Below, piece after piece: positions 35,635 to 47,890 of a DNA stretch of 64,000 nucleotides. Both the position numbers and the translations under genes were made by a program. The notes below the pieces were generated by a model. It had not been told where the DNA came from. It saw only the letters and a program-made list of their open reading frames with translations, and made no database searches. Origin of the DNA: Pararhizobium gei (GTDB lineage Bacteria > Pseudomonadota > Alphaproteobacteria > Rhizobiales > Rhizobiaceae); NCBI RefSeq assembly GCF_029223885.1, contig NZ_CP119409.1, positions 2,072,001 to 2,136,000 of the forward strand, written 5' to 3'. Position 1 is the first letter of the stretch. Every line of letters starts with the position of its first letter.

Positions 35635-36405
35635 ATGACGCCCGAGATACGACCGCTTGTTGCCGGAAACTGGAAAATGAATGGTCTGCGGGCATCGCTC
35701 GATCAGATCAAGATAATGGCGGAGGGCGTCAAGGGCGGGCTTTCTGAAAAGGTGGATGCCCTCATCTGCCCACCGGCGACGCTGCTTTATGTTGCGACCG
35801 CGCTGTGCGACGACAGCCCGCTTCTCATCGGCGCGCAGGATTGCCATGAAAAACCGTCGGGAGCCCATACCGGCGATCTCTCGGCCGAGATGATAGCCGA
35901 TTGCTTCGGCACCCATGTCATCGTCGGTCATTCCGAGCGCCGGACAGACCATGCCGAAACCGATGCGCTTGTCCGGGCCAAGGCCGAGGCCGCCTTCAGT
36001 GCCGATCTGGTGGCTATCATCTGCATTGGAGAGACTGGCGACCAGCGCAAGGCAGGCCAGACACTGGACGTGCTGAAGCGCCAGCTGGCGGGCTCCATTC
36101 CCGATAGTGCCACCTCGGAAAATACCGTCATCGCCTATGAGCCGGTCTGGGCGATCGGCACGGGCCTGACGCCGACGGCGACTGACGTCGAAGAGGCGCA
36201 TGCCTTCCAGCGCTCCGAGCTTGTTGCGCGATTCGGCCCTGAGGGTGCCAAGATGCGGATTCTCTATGGCGGTTCAGTCAAGCCTGGCAATGCCGGCGAG
36301 TTGATGAATATCGCCAATGTCGACGGCGCATTGATCGGCGGCGCAAGCTTGAAAGCCGACGACTTCCTCGCCATCTACCGGGCGTATGAAGAATTGACGG
36401 CTTGA
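35635..36405 (+). CDS. tpiA: Triosephosphate isomerase
   Basis: This 256-residue TIM-barrel enzyme interconverts dihydroxyacetone phosphate and glyceraldehyde 3-phosphate. The active site is complete: Lys in GNWKMNG (12-18), His in VIVGHSERR (near 97), Glu in [11 protein letters not shown] (near 168), and the phosphate loop YGGSVKPGN near 214. The ATG at 35635 follows GAGGAG. It is transcribed in the same direction as secG and pyrG. Confidence 0.97.
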   Translation: MTPEIRPLVAGNWKMNGLRASLDQIKIMAEGVKGGLSEKVDALICPPATLLYVATALCDDSPLLIGAQDCHEKPSGAHTGDLSAEMIADCFGTHVIVGHSERRTDHAETDALVRAKAEAAFSADLVAIICIGETGDQRKAGQTLDVLKRQLAGSIPDSATSENTVIAYEPVWAIGTGLTPTATDVEEAHAFQRSELVARFGPEGAKMRILYGGSVKPGNAGELMNIANVDGALIGGASLKADDFLAIYRAYEELTA

Positions 36406-36608
36406 GTCCGCCGAACCGCGGGCAGGGGCTTTTAATGGGCGGTGGCTTGGTATATGCAGCCGCCAACACAATTTATCCCGCGCGGAGCGGGCGTTGAGAC
36501 TTGCCTTGAGCGTCCGGCGTCCACCACAGGGGCCATAACCCGATTGCGCGTCTGTCACGAGGCTTACTAAAGCCGCAAGACGCGCGATCCAAGGCAGGAC
36601 TGGACAAA

Positions 36609-37109
36609 ATGCAGACCGTATTGCTTGTCATCTATCTCATGGTTGTGCTGGCGCTGATCGGCGTCGTGCTCATTCAGCGTTCCGAAGGCGGCGGTCTCGG
36701 CGTGGGCGGTGGCTCCGGCTTTATGTCGGCCCGCGGCACGGCCAATGCGCTGACCCGCACGACGGCCATCCTTGCTGCTCTGTTCTTCGTTCTGGCTCTC
36801 GGCATGGGCATCCTTGCCCGTTACGAACCGGGTGCGACCGATGTACTCGACCGCATCCCCGGCACGACGAACAACGGCAATGGTGTATTGGACGATCTGG
36901 GTGGCGGCACGACCCCGCCGGCAGGCCAGACCCAGACGCCGGCTCAGTCCGGCACCAACACCCAGACGCCTGCCACGCAGACACCGGCGACCCAAACACC
37001 GGCCACGCAGAATTCCACGACACAAGGTAACACCCCGGCGACCCAGACGCCGGCGACGACGCAAACAAATCCGGCTGCATCCTCCTCGGACGTTCCGACC
37101 GGCCAGTAA
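36609..37109 (+). CDS. secG: Preprotein translocase subunit SecG with repetitive tail
   Basis: The 166-residue protein has two transmembrane helices (about 3-22 and 52-74) with the SecG motif LIQRSEGGGLGVGGGSGFMSARGT, of which GLGVGGGSGF is the core. SecG joins SecYE in the export channel. After residue 95 comes a low-complexity tail of Thr, Gln, Pro and Ala (repeats of TQTPA) lying on the cytoplasmic or periplasmic face depending on topology. Such tails vary among rhizobia. A terminator follows at 37131. Confidence 0.93.
   Translation: MQTVLLVIYLMVVLALIGVVLIQRSEGGGLGVGGGSGFMSARGTANALTRTTAILAALFFVLALGMGILARYEPGATDVLDRIPGTTNNGNGVLDDLGGGTTPPAGQTQTPAQSGTNTQTPATQTPATQTPATQNSTTQGNTPATQTPATTQTNPAASSSDVPTGQ
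36925..37075 (+). repeat. Short imperfect tandem repeats coding the SecG tail
   Basis: The 3' part of secG is made of degenerate units of 12-15 nt of the type CAGACGCCGGC / CAAACACCGGCC that encode TQTPA repeats. Such repeats can change copy number by slippage, in frame. Confidence 0.7.
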
Positions 37110-37130
37110 GTCGAACCACAGTTTGAACCG

Positions 37131-37164
37131 CCGGCGGAGGCCAGTCTTCCGCCGGTTTTCTTTT
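37131..37164 (+). terminator. Terminator of secG
   Basis: CCGGCGGA (37131-37138) pairs with TCCGCCGG (37148-37155) and is followed by TTTTCTTTT. It lies 22 nt after the secG stop. Confidence 0.8.
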
Positions 37165-37250
37165 GCTTGAATTTCGCACACCAGTCCTTTTGATCGGAAT
37201 AATTCGGGAAAACGAATTTTTCGGTGGCGGAATCATTTTTGAAACGGTAA

Positions 37251-38891
<1,641 letters not shown>

Positions 38892-39004
38892 TCATGGCAA
38901 ACGGAGCTCCTTGCATGAGGATCTCCGTTGGCGCTGAATTGTGTAAAAACCTCTCTTTAACGTTTACCGGTTAGTAATCTCTCCAAGACTGAGAGAACCG
39001 AGCG

Positions 39005-39577
39005 ATGCGTATTGCGTTTATCGTCGCCCTTCTGCTTCTGGCCGGCTGTGCGACCGCCCCGAGAGAAACAAGAAATGCCTGCGCCATTTTCGAACAGCGA
39101 GACGGCTGGTTCGACAATTGGGAACGGGCGACCCGGCACGCCGAGCGCAAATACGGCATTCCCGCGCCGATTCTGCTGGCGACGATCTATACCGAATCCA
39201 GTTTCCGCCCGAACGCTCGGCCTCCGCGAACCAAGCTCCTCGGTTTCATCCCCTGGAAGCGGCAGTCGACGGCCTATGGTTTCTCCCAGGCGTTGAACGG
39301 CACCTGGGCGGAATACAAGCGATCGACAGGCGACTGGTCGGCACGCCGGACGAATTACTCGGACGCGGTTCATTTCGTGGCCTGGTACCACAACAAGAGC
39401 AGCAGAAAGAACGGCATCGCGCCAAGCGATGCCTATAGCCTCTATCTCGCCTATTACCTCGGCGATGGCGGTTATGCGCGCGGAGCGTGGCGCGGAAACG
39501 CAAAACTGCAAGGTGCTGCACGGCGCTCGGCCAATATTGCGGGCACCTATGCAAAACAGCTGCGCAACTGCGACTGA
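39005..39577 (+). CDS. Lytic transglycosylase lipoprotein (SLT fold)
   Basis: This 190-residue putative lipoprotein has the lipobox LLLLAGC, with Cys near residue 16. The mature part has the SLT-domain catalytic Glu in ATIYTESSFRPNA and the later STAYGFSQALNGTW, matching goose-lysozyme-like transglycosylases, which cleave glycan strands in the periplasm. Its AHxxWYHNxSSxxxGI region (VHFVAWYHNKSSRKNGI) fits the family. It stands between pyrG and a convergent LysR gene. Confidence 0.86.
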   Translation: MRIAFIVALLLLAGCATAPRETRNACAIFEQRDGWFDNWERATRHAERKYGIPAPILLATIYTESSFRPNARPPRTKLLGFIPWKRQSTAYGFSQALNGTWAEYKRSTGDWSARRTNYSDAVHFVAWYHNKSSRKNGIAPSDAYSLYLAYYLGDGGYARGAWRGNAKLQGAARRSANIAGTYAKQLRNCD

Positions 39578-39586
39578 TCCGGTGGT

Positions 39587-40498
39587 TCAAGCGGGAAAGG
39601 CTGGATCCCAGTAAGGTGGTGTCCCGAAGGCGGCGCGAAGATGATCTGCAAGCGCCCGCAGCTTGAAGGACGGTTGCCGCCCTTGAGAATGAGCGATGTG
39701 GATGTATTCGAGTTCCGGCTGGACGCCGATATCGATGATTTCGAGCTTGCCCGCCTCGATCGCAGCGCCGACGGCGAATGTCGGCAGCAGCGCGATCCCA
39801 AGACCGGCCATCGCCGCATCCCTCAGCATGTCGCCGTTGTTAACACCAAACCCCATCTGACCCCGCACCAGAACAGCACCGCCGGAACTTGGAAAGCGCC
39901 AGTCGGCAACGCCGCGATTGGTGTAGAACACGCCGCGATGCCGTTCCAGTTCCTCGATGGAACGCGGCTTTCCGCTTTCCTTGATATAGGCCGGAGAGGC
40001 AACGAGCACGCGCCGGCTGGGTGCCAGCCGCCAGGCCATCAGTCTCGAATCGGAAATCGCTCCGTTGCGGATGACAGCATCGTAGCCATCGGCGGCCGCA
40101 TCGACCCGTCTGTCGTCCAGATCGAGCGTCAGCTGCAGCTTTGGATGAGCGGCAAGAAACGGATAGAGAGCAGGCCCCAGATGCATGCGTCCGAACGTTA
40201 CCGGGGCGGACAGCCGCAAGGGACCGGAAATCGTGCCGCGGCGTTCGGCAATGTCTGCGGTGCCTTGCTCGATCTCCTGCAGGATGCGATGGGCGCGTTC
40301 GAGGAAGATGATGCCATCCTCGGTAAGCGACAGTTTGCGTGTCGTGCGGTGCAGGAGCTTTGAGCTCAGGCCACGTTCCAGTTCCGCCAGCCGTTCGCTG
40401 ACCACGGATTTCGACAGCCGCAGCCGGCGCGCGGCCTCACTGATCGAACCGCTTTCTGCGACGGCAACGAAACCGGAAATGCCATCAAGTTTGATCAT
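39587..40498 (-). CDS. LysR family transcriptional regulator
   Basis: The 303-residue protein has an N-terminal winged helix (about 1-62) with FVAVAESGSISEAARRLRLS and SKVVSERLAELE-type recognition helix (SKSVVSERLAELE), then a substrate-binding domain with two lobes (about 90-300). It is closest to the AaeR/DsdC-like Gcv group by the sequence LSAPVTFGRMHLGPALYPFL. It is divergent from an SDR gene, which is therefore its likely target. The inducer is unknown. Confidence 0.92.
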   Translation of the reverse strand: MIKLDGISGFVAVAESGSISEAARRLRLSKSVVSERLAELERGLSSKLLHRTTRKLSLTEDGIIFLERAHRILQEIEQGTADIAERRGTISGPLRLSAPVTFGRMHLGPALYPFLAAHPKLQLTLDLDDRRVDAAADGYDAVIRNGAISDSRLMAWRLAPSRRVLVASPAYIKESGKPRSIEELERHRGVFYTNRGVADWRFPSSGGAVLVRGQMGFGVNNGDMLRDAAMAGLGIALLPTFAVGAAIEAGKLEIIDIGVQPELEYIHIAHSQGRQPSFKLRALADHLRAAFGTPPYWDPAFPA

Positions 40499-40525
40499 TG
40501 TTCGAATTTTCCGGAATTGAGATCC

Positions 40526-40542
40526 ATTATTTGCGGGCTAAT
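40526..40542. promoter_or_regulatory. Candidate LysR box between LysR and SDR genes
   Basis: ATTATTTGCGGGCTAAT has inverted arms ATTA/TAAT and the T-N11-A form that LysR regulators favour. It lies 28 nt from the LysR start and 90 nt from the SDR start. Pattern match only. Confidence 0.3.
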
Positions 40543-40631
40543 CAGAACGATAAAACAAAGCCATATTCAGCTCAAGATAAGAGTTTGACGGCGGCCAGCA
40601 TGGCGGCCGGCTCTTTGAAGAGGATAAGATC

Positions 40632-41396
40632 ATGGGACGCCTTTCTGACAAGGTTGCAATCATCACCGGTGCGAGCGCCGGCATCGGCCGCGCCACCGCA
40701 ACGCTCTTTGCTGCCGAAGGGGCAAGACTGGTTGTCGGCGCCCGCCGGCAGGCCGAACTGAACGACCTGATCGCGGAAATCAACGCAAAGGGTGGTCAAG
40801 CGGTCGCTCTCGCCGGGGATGTCCGTTCTGAAGATTATGCCAGGGCGCTGGTCGCGCTGGCCGTCGAAAAATACGGGCGACTCGATATCGCATTCAACAA
40901 TGCCGGAACGATCGGTGAAGCCGGTCCTTCCACCGGAGTCTCCGAAGAAGGCTGGAACGACGCAATCGCTATCAATCTCACCGGTTCGTTTCTAGGCGCC
41001 AAGCATCAGATTGCCGAGATGGTGAAACACGGCGCCGGTTCCGTAATTTTCACCTCGACTTTCGTTGGCTACAGCTTCGCCTTTCCTGGTGTCGCTGCCT
41101 ATGCCGCGTCCAAGGCCGGTTTGATTGGATTGACACAGGCGCTCGCGGCCGAATTCGGCCCGCAGGGCATCCGTGTCAACGCAATCTTGCCGGGCGCCGT
41201 CGATACAGCCATGTACCGGGAAATGAACAATACAGCAGAATCGCAGTCGTTCATCACCAACCTGCATGCCCTGAAGCGCGTTGCCACCCCGGAGGAGCTT
41301 GCGAAGTCGGTTCTTTTTCTTGCCTCGGACGATTCAACCTTCGTAACGGGAACCGCCTCTCTCGTAGACGGCGGCGTTTCCATCACGAGAAGCTGA
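40632..41396 (+). CDS. Short-chain dehydrogenase/reductase
   Basis: This 254-residue classical SDR has the cofactor loop TGASAGIGRATA (TGxxxGIG), the NNAG strand AFNNAGTIGE, the catalytic Ser (IFTSTFVGY), Tyr/Lys in YAASKAGLIG and the C-terminal SLVDGGVSI. The basic residue after the second strand (GARRQ) favours NADP(H). It is divergent from a LysR regulator. The substrate is unknown. Confidence 0.92.
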   Translation: MGRLSDKVAIITGASAGIGRATATLFAAEGARLVVGARRQAELNDLIAEINAKGGQAVALAGDVRSEDYARALVALAVEKYGRLDIAFNNAGTIGEAGPSTGVSEEGWNDAIAINLTGSFLGAKHQIAEMVKHGAGSVIFTSTFVGYSFAFPGVAAYAASKAGLIGLTQALAAEFGPQGIRVNAILPGAVDTAMYREMNNTAESQSFITNLHALKRVATPEELAKSVLFLASDDSTFVTGTASLVDGGVSITRS

Positions 41397-41419
41397 CATT
41401 ACTGAAATCTTGGTCATTG

Positions 41420-41446
41420 ACCCGGCGCGGACAACGCCGGGTTTGC
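41420..41446 (+). terminator. Weak terminator after SDR gene
   Basis: ACCCGGCG (41420-41427) pairs perfectly with CGCCGGGT (41435-41442) around a seven-base loop. Only a short T stretch follows, so termination may be partial. Confidence 0.45.
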
Positions 41447-41530
41447 CCGCCAACCAGCGGACATCAACATTTTCTTGAAATCATTTTCCAGAAAGGGCAA
41501 AGCAGCGGCAACGTCTCGTCAGGAAGCTCC

Positions 41531-42424
41531 ATGTCCGCAGCTCATCGATCAGCCCGCATGCTCGACCACCTAGTTTTGCCGGTTGTCGACCTGTCTGTTG
41601 CGCGGGCTCGTCTGGAAGCCCTCGGCTTTACGGTCGCTGCCGACGCGCTTCATCCGTTCGGAACGGTGAATGCCTGCGTCTTCCTGGCCGACAAAACCTA
41701 TCTTGAACCTCTGGCCGTCGCCGACAGCGAGCACTGCGAAGCGGCGGCAAAGGGTGGCAACGTTTTTGTCGCGCGCGACCAGGCTTTCCGGTTTCGCCGC
41801 GGACAGGACGGGCTGTCGGCCATTGTCGTCAGCTCCGGCGACGCCGTCGCCGATCACGAGCGATTTCGCAAGGCCGGCATGTCGGCGGGCGACGTTCTGG
41901 AGTTTTCCCGTGCCATGGTGCTGCCCGATGGCAGGGAGGCCGTGGGGAGCTTCCGTCTGGCTTTCGCGGCTGACCTGCGGTCGCCGGATTTCTTCCTGTT
42001 CAGCTGCGAAAGGGTCGCGCCTCTTCCGAGCGACCGCTCGGCCCTGGAGACACATGCGAACGGCGTGATCGGCATGGCTGAGGTGGTGCTGTCCGAGCCC
42101 AATCCGCGTGACTTCCAATATCTCCTGCAGGAGGTCATTGTTGAAGCCGAAATTTCGGCTCATTCTTTCGGGATGGATATCGAAACTGCGAACGGTGTGA
42201 AGATTTCCGTGCTCAACCCGGGAGGCATGGCTGGTTTCTTCGACAGGAAGACACCATCTCACGCCCGCGGGCTTCGGGGCCGCGTCATCGTTTTCAAGGT
42301 AACCGACCTTTCCGCAACCGAACAGCTTTTCGCCGCCAATGCGGTATCCTTTATCAGAAGAGACAAGCGGCTCATCGTTCCGGAAGCACCGGGACAGGGC
42401 GTGATCTTCGCCTTTGGAGAATGA
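41531..42424 (+). CDS. VOC (glyoxalase-like) family protein
   Basis: The protein is 297 residues from the ATG at 41531, behind AGGAAG; the upstream frame is rejected. It has two beta-alpha-beta-beta-beta repeats. Metal-ligand candidates are His in [11 protein letters not shown] and Glu in [11 protein letters not shown] in the first half, and His in [19 protein letters not shown] in the second. It belongs to the glyoxalase-like (PF13468-type) group without known substrate. It lies one nt ahead of kdsA, so the two are co-transcribed. Confidence 0.78.
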   Translation: MSAAHRSARMLDHLVLPVVDLSVARARLEALGFTVAADALHPFGTVNACVFLADKTYLEPLAVADSEHCEAAAKGGNVFVARDQAFRFRRGQDGLSAIVVSSGDAVADHERFRKAGMSAGDVLEFSRAMVLPDGREAVGSFRLAFAADLRSPDFFLFSCERVAPLPSDRSALETHANGVIGMAEVVLSEPNPRDFQYLLQEVIVEAEISAHSFGMDIETANGVKISVLNPGGMAGFFDRKTPSHARGLRGRVIVFKVTDLSATEQLFAANAVSFIRRDKRLIVPEAPGQGVIFAFGE

Positions 42425-42425
42425 T

Positions 42426-43265
42426 ATGCAAGCCAATGCAAACGTCGTGGCCGGCAGCGGTACAGCTCAGGTCGTGTTCTCCAACACACAGAAACTGTCG
42501 CTGATCGCCGGTCCCTGCCAGATGGAGAGCCGCGATCACGCCTTCATGATCGCCGGCACCATGGTAGAGCTGTGCCAGTCGCTCGGGATCGGTCTCGTCT
42601 ACAAATCATCCTTCGACAAGGCCAACCGCACCTCGATATCAGGCAAGCGCGGTATCGGCCTGGAAAAGGCCATGGAGATTTTTGCCGATCTCAAGACGGA
42701 ATACGGATTTCCTGTTCTGACCGACATCCACACCGAAGAGCAGTGCGCTTTGGTGGCGCCGGTGATCGACATCCTGCAGATCCCCGCTTTTCTCTGCCGG
42801 CAGACGGATTTGCTGATCGCTGCTGCCAAGACCGGCCGTGTCGTCAACGTCAAGAAGGGCCAGTTCCTGGCGCCTTGGGACATGAAGAATGTGCTGGCGA
42901 AGTTTACCGAGAGCGGCAATCCGAACGTGCTTTTGTGCGAGCGTGGCGCCTCTTTTGGCTACAATACCTTGGTCTCCGACATGCGCTCGCTGCCGATCAT
43001 GGCGGGTCTGGGGGCTCCGGTCGTCTTTGATGCCACGCATTCTGTTCAGCAGCCGGGCGGGCAGGGCTCGTCCTCGGGCGGACAGCGCGAATTCGTGGAA
43101 ACGCTGGCGCGCGCCGCCGTTGCGGTCGGGGTCGCCGGTGTCTTCATCGAAACCCATGAGGATCCGGACAATGCACCGTCCGATGGTCCCAACATGGTGC
43201 ATCTGAAGGATATGCCGCGTCTCCTTGAGACGCTGCTGGCCTTCGATGCGATCGCGAAGCGTTGA
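42426..43265 (+). CDS. kdsA: 3-deoxy-8-phosphooctulonate (KDO-8-P) synthase
   Basis: The protein is 279 residues from the ATG at 42426, eight nt after GGAG. It condenses phosphoenolpyruvate with arabinose 5-phosphate for the KDO of lipopolysaccharide. Motifs seen are [41 protein letters not shown] and [15 protein letters not shown]. The GPCQxES and ATHSVQ Q-type segments match the family. It overlaps closely with the VOC gene and is followed by a strong terminator at 43291. Confidence 0.96.
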   Translation: MQANANVVAGSGTAQVVFSNTQKLSLIAGPCQMESRDHAFMIAGTMVELCQSLGIGLVYKSSFDKANRTSISGKRGIGLEKAMEIFADLKTEYGFPVLTDIHTEEQCALVAPVIDILQIPAFLCRQTDLLIAAAKTGRVVNVKKGQFLAPWDMKNVLAKFTESGNPNVLLCERGASFGYNTLVSDMRSLPIMAGLGAPVVFDATHSVQQPGGQGSSSGGQREFVETLARAAVAVGVAGVFIETHEDPDNAPSDGPNMVHLKDMPRLLETLLAFDAIAKR

Positions 43266-43290
43266 AAGCCGCCTTTGTGAATTTTTCTTG

Positions 43291-43340
43291 AATGCCGGGT
43301 GCCGGGCGACAAATGCCCGGTGCCCGGCATTGTAATTTTT
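43291..43340 (+). terminator. Long-stem terminator of kdsA
   Basis: Two 17-nt arms, 43291-43307 and 43315-43331, pair with a single two-base mismatch (AATGCCGGG / CCCGGCATT ends). The loop is seven nt and GTAATTTTT follows. Confidence 0.8.
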
Positions 43341-43399
43341 CGGCCATGAATTATGACAGGCCATCCGTCCACCACCATGTCTGAAGCGGGCAGGTTTGA

Positions 43400-44689
<1,290 letters not shown>

Positions 44690-44701
44690 GGTCAGGCCGA
44701 G

Positions 44702-44805
44702 GCCGTCATCCTCGGGCTTGACCCGAGGATCTGCCTGAGCTTCCGATCATCTCCTGTTGACTTGAGCGGGATGTAGATCCTTGGAACAAGCCCAAGGATG
44801 ACGGC
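44702..44805. repeat. Inverted-repeat element downstream of eno
   Basis: The left arm (44702-44732) and the right arm (44775-44805) are inverted copies of 31 nt with 27 matches. Each arm is itself palindromic around ATCCTCGGG/CCCGAGGAT (left) or the ATCCTTGG-type (right). A 42-nt spacer separates them. This looks like a dispersed intergenic palindromic repeat of rhizobial type rather than a coding part. Confidence 0.7.
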
Positions 44806-44808
44806 AGC

Positions 44809-44854
44809 AAACGAGAAAACCCGCATCCGGAAACGGATGCGGGTTTTCTCGTTT
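44809..44854. terminator. Perfect 21-bp hairpin terminator after eno
   Basis: Arms 44809-44829 and 44834-44854 are perfectly complementary with a GAAA tetraloop. The stem carries AAAA and TTTT tracts on both sides, so it works as a terminator on either strand. It follows eno by about 120 nt. Confidence 0.88.
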
Positions 44855-44929
44855 GCGAGCGTATGGTCAACGCTCGGTTAATCAATGGCTGCTAGCTTCA
44901 TTCTGGTATTGCGTATCAGGGCATGAACC

Positions 44930-45238
44930 ATGTGGACCAAACATCACAAGAAACGGAAGCTGGGACGGTTTGTCATGCCGCTCCTCACCGTCGCCTTCCT
45001 TTCCTATTTTGGCTATCACTCGGTCCACGGCGAGTTCGGCCTGAAAGCAACGGAGAGACTCGACCGTCAACGCACAGAGCGACAGGCGCGTCTCAATGAA
45101 CTGACCCGGCAGCGCGTCACCCTGGAAAAGGAAGTTGCACTGTTGAGCGACGGATCTCTGGAAAGAGACATGCTGGACGAGAAAGCCCGCTTCGGGCTGA
45201 ATATGTCCCGCACCGACGAGATCGTAATTTTTCATTGA
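44930..45238 (+). CDS. FtsB/DivIC-type septum formation initiator
   Basis: The 102-residue protein has one transmembrane helix (about 13-30, FVMPLLTVAFLSYFGYHSVHG in part) and then a periplasmic coiled coil (about 35-75, rich in ERQARLNELTRQRVTLEKE). It ends with the short motif ARFGLNMSRTDEIVIF typical of FtsB/DivIC family proteins, which join FtsL and FtsQ in the divisome. Position between eno and pdhA is conserved in rhizobia. Confidence 0.85.
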   Translation: MWTKHHKKRKLGRFVMPLLTVAFLSYFGYHSVHGEFGLKATERLDRQRTERQARLNELTRQRVTLEKEVALLSDGSLERDMLDEKARFGLNMSRTDEIVIFH

Positions 45239-45293
45239 ATAGTCGTATTAACCGAAATCCAGTTAATCAAATTATTTTGTTAATTTACAATAA

Positions 45294-45310
45294 CTTGTAG
45301 TGAATACAAG
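45294..45310. promoter_or_regulatory. Palindrome upstream of pdhA
   Basis: CTTGTA (45294-45299) and TACAAG (45305-45310) form a perfect six-base inverted repeat with a five-base spacer. It lies 33 nt before the -10 candidate's -35 region and 76 nt before the pdhA start, a plausible operator place. No known consensus is claimed. Confidence 0.3.
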
Positions 45311-45326
45311 CCATGCAAATATGGCA

Positions 45327-45355
45327 TTGCTGCGGCGGCATTCTTTGCCTATGGT
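45327..45355 (+). promoter_or_regulatory. Candidate promoter of the pdh operon
   Basis: TTGCTG (45327-45332) and TATGGT (45350-45355) are separated by 17 nt. Transcription would begin near 45362, 24 nt before the pdhA ATG at 45386, leaving room for its GGGAGG box. Motif match only. Confidence 0.4.
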
Positions 45356-45385
45356 ACCCTCAAAAGGAAACCAAGGGAGGAATGA

Positions 45386-46432
45386 ATGGCACCGCGAAAT
45401 AACGCGCCCGTTTCCAGCCGCAAGATTGCGGCAAAGCCCGCCAAACAGGACTATGTCAACGGCGCCGTTGCAGAGTTCGATCGTGACGCCGATCTCAAGG
45501 CCTATCGCGAAATGCTCCTGATTCGCCGTTTCGAGGAAAAGGCCGGACAGCTCTACGGTATGGGCTTCATCGGCGGTTTCTGTCATCTTTACATCGGCCA
45601 GGAAGCCGTCGTCGTCGGTATGCAGATGGCGCTGAAGGATGGCGACCAGGTCATCACGGCCTATCGCGATCATGGTCACATGCTGGCCTGTGGTATGAGT
45701 GCGCGCGGCGTCATGGCCGAGCTTACCGGACGGCGCAGCGGTCTTTCCAAGGGGAAGGGCGGCTCGATGCACATGTTCTCCAAGGAAAAGAATTTCTACG
45801 GCGGCCATGGCATTGTCGGTGCGCAGGTTTCGCTTGGAACCGGCCTTGCCTTTGCCAACCGCTATCGCGGCAACGACAATGTCTCGCTCGCCTATTTCGG
45901 CGACGGCGCGGCCAACCAGGGCCAGGTTTACGAGAGCTTCAACATGGCTGCGCTCTGGAAACTGCCCGTCATTTATATCGTCGAAAACAACCGCTACGCC
46001 ATGGGCACCTCGGTGTCGCGCGCGTCCGCGGGGCATGATTTCTCGCAGCGCGGCGTGGCGCTCGGTATCCCCGGTTTCCAGGTCAACGGCATGGATGTCC
46101 GTGCCGTAAAGGCTGCCGGCGACGAGGCCGTGGCGCATTGCCGCGAAGGCAATGGTCCGATCATCTTGGAAATGCAGACCTATCGCTACCGCGGCCACTC
46201 CATGTCCGACCCGGCGAAATATCGCTCCAAGGACGAAGTGCAGAAGATGCGCTCTGAATCCGATCCGATCGAGCAGGTCAAGACGCGCATCCTTGAAAAG
46301 GGATGGGCAAGCGAGGACGAGTTGAAGCAGATCGACAAGGACGTCCGCGACATCGTCGCCGACAGCGCCGATTTCGCACAGGCCGACCCGGAGCCGGATG
46401 CGTCCGAGCTCTACACCGATATCCTGCTGTAA
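45386..46432 (+). CDS. pdhA: Pyruvate dehydrogenase E1 component, alpha subunit
   Basis: This 348-residue thiamine-diphosphate enzyme decarboxylates pyruvate with PdhB. The ThDP motif is [20 protein letters not shown]; the phosphorylation-site-like loop [20 protein letters not shown] and the N-terminal active-site region [15 protein letters not shown] are present. A GGGAGG box precedes the ATG. It is the first gene of the Pdh operon, with 16 nt to pdhB. Confidence 0.97.
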   Translation: MAPRNNAPVSSRKIAAKPAKQDYVNGAVAEFDRDADLKAYREMLLIRRFEEKAGQLYGMGFIGGFCHLYIGQEAVVVGMQMALKDGDQVITAYRDHGHMLACGMSARGVMAELTGRRSGLSKGKGGSMHMFSKEKNFYGGHGIVGAQVSLGTGLAFANRYRGNDNVSLAYFGDGAANQGQVYESFNMAALWKLPVIYIVENNRYAMGTSVSRASAGHDFSQRGVALGIPGFQVNGMDVRAVKAAGDEAVAHCREGNGPIILEMQTYRYRGHSMSDPAKYRSKDEVQKMRSESDPIEQVKTRILEKGWASEDELKQIDKDVRDIVADSADFAQADPEPDASELYTDILL

Positions 46433-46448
46433 TCCGGGGAGGACAACC

Positions 46449-47870
46449 ATGCCCATCGAAATTCTCATGCCTGCCCTTTCTCCGACCATGGAGGAAGGCA
46501 CCCTCAGCAAGTGGCTGAAGAATGAAGGCGACAAGGTCGTCTCCGGCGATGTGATCGCCGAAATCGAAACCGACAAGGCGACCATGGAAGTGGAGGCCGT
46601 CGATGAAGGCGTGATCGGCAAGCTGCTGATTGCAGCCGGAACCGAGGGCGTCAAAGTCAACACCGCGATCGCCATTCTGCTGCAGGACGGCGAAAGCGCC
46701 GATGCGGTGGCCGAACCGAAGGCGGCGGCACCCAAGGCCGATGCGGAAACGCCGGCAGCCACATCCGGCGAAGCAGGCGGCAAGGCGCGAGAATCAAGCG
46801 ACGAACCGAGCGCAAAAGCCGATTCGAAGGTGCCTGCCGCACCGAAGGCCGAGGCGGCCGCCGATCCGGATATTCCCGCGGGCACGGAGATGGTCTCCAC
46901 CACGGTGCGCGAAGCACTGCGCGATGCCATGGCCGAGGAAATGCGCCGCGACGAAAACGTGTTCGTCATGGGCGAGGAAGTTGCGGAATATCAAGGCGCC
47001 TACAAGATCACGCAAGGCCTGCTTCAGGAGTTCGGCGCCCGCCGCGTTGTCGATACGCCGATCACCGAGCACGGCTTTGCCGGCGTCGGCGTCGGCGCGG
47101 CGATGGCCGGGTTGAAGCCGATCGTCGAATTCATGACCTTCAACTTCGCCATGCAGGCGATCGACCAGATCATCAATTCGGCCGCCAAGACCCTCTACAT
47201 GTCCGGCGGCCAGATGGGTGCGCCGATCGTCTTCCGCGGTCCGAACGGCGCCGCAGCCCGCGTCGGTGCGCAGCACAGCCAGGATTATGCAGCCTGGTAT
47301 AGCCAGATCCCAGGTCTCAAGGTCGTCATGCCCTATACGGCTGCCGACGCCAAGGGCTTGCTGAAGGCGGCAATCCGCGATCCGAACCCGGTCATCTTTC
47401 TGGAGAACGAGATCCTTTACGGCCACTCCTTCGACGTGCCGAAACTGGACGATTTCGTGCTTCCGATCGGCAAGGCGCGCATCCACAAGGCAGGCAAGGA
47501 CGTGACGATCGTCTCCTTCGGCATCGGTATGACCTACGCACTGAAAGCCATCGCCGAACTGGAGAAGGACGGCATCGACGTCGAACTGATCGATCTGCGC
47601 ACCATCCGTCCGATGGACCTGCCGACCATCATCGAATCGGTCAAGAAGACCGGCCGTCTGGTCACCGTCGAGGAAGGCTATCCGCAGTCCTCCGTCGGCA
47701 CCGAGATCGCCACCCGCGTCATGCAGCAGGCCTTCGACTATCTCGACGCGCCGATCCTGACGATCGCCGGCAAGGACGTGCCAATGCCCTATGCCGCCAA
47801 TCTCGAAAAACTGGCTTTGCCGAATGTCGGCGAAGTCGTCCAGGCGGTGAAGACCGTCTGCTACAGGTGA
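46449..47870 (+). CDS. pdhB: Pyruvate dehydrogenase E1 component, beta subunit with lipoyl domain
   Basis: The protein is 473 residues from the ATG at 46449 behind GGGGAGG. Residues 1-80 are a lipoyl domain with the lipoylated Lys at about 43 ([17 protein letters not shown]); a linker rich in Ala, Lys and Pro follows; residues about 140-473 are the E1-beta transketolase domain with [26 protein letters not shown] and [18 protein letters not shown] lipoyl domain on E1-beta is known in alphaproteobacteria. It needs LipA/LipB for its cofactor, both encoded in this window. Confidence 0.96.
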   Translation: MPIEILMPALSPTMEEGTLSKWLKNEGDKVVSGDVIAEIETDKATMEVEAVDEGVIGKLLIAAGTEGVKVNTAIAILLQDGESADAVAEPKAAAPKADAETPAATSGEAGGKARESSDEPSAKADSKVPAAPKAEAAADPDIPAGTEMVSTTVREALRDAMAEEMRRDENVFVMGEEVAEYQGAYKITQGLLQEFGARRVVDTPITEHGFAGVGVGAAMAGLKPIVEFMTFNFAMQAIDQIINSAAKTLYMSGGQMGAPIVFRGPNGAAARVGAQHSQDYAAWYSQIPGLKVVMPYTAADAKGLLKAAIRDPNPVIFLENEILYGHSFDVPKLDDFVLPIGKARIHKAGKDVTIVSFGIGMTYALKAIAELEKDGIDVELIDLRTIRPMDLPTIIESVKKTGRLVTVEEGYPQSSVGTEIATRVMQQAFDYLDAPILTIAGKDVPMPYAANLEKLALPNVGEVVQAVKTVCYR

Positions 47871-47890
47871 GGGTTGCGAGCGGGGATTTC

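Noticed and set aside
36925..37075. Possible CRISPR-like array in the secG tail
   Set aside because: The short repeats are in frame and encode a Thr/Gln/Pro/Ala tail; units of 12-15 nt without spacers are not a CRISPR array.
45272..46969. 565-codon minus-strand ORF across pdhA and pdhB
   Set aside because: It is antisense to pdhA and the lipoyl part of pdhB; the translation is low-complexity and lacks motifs.
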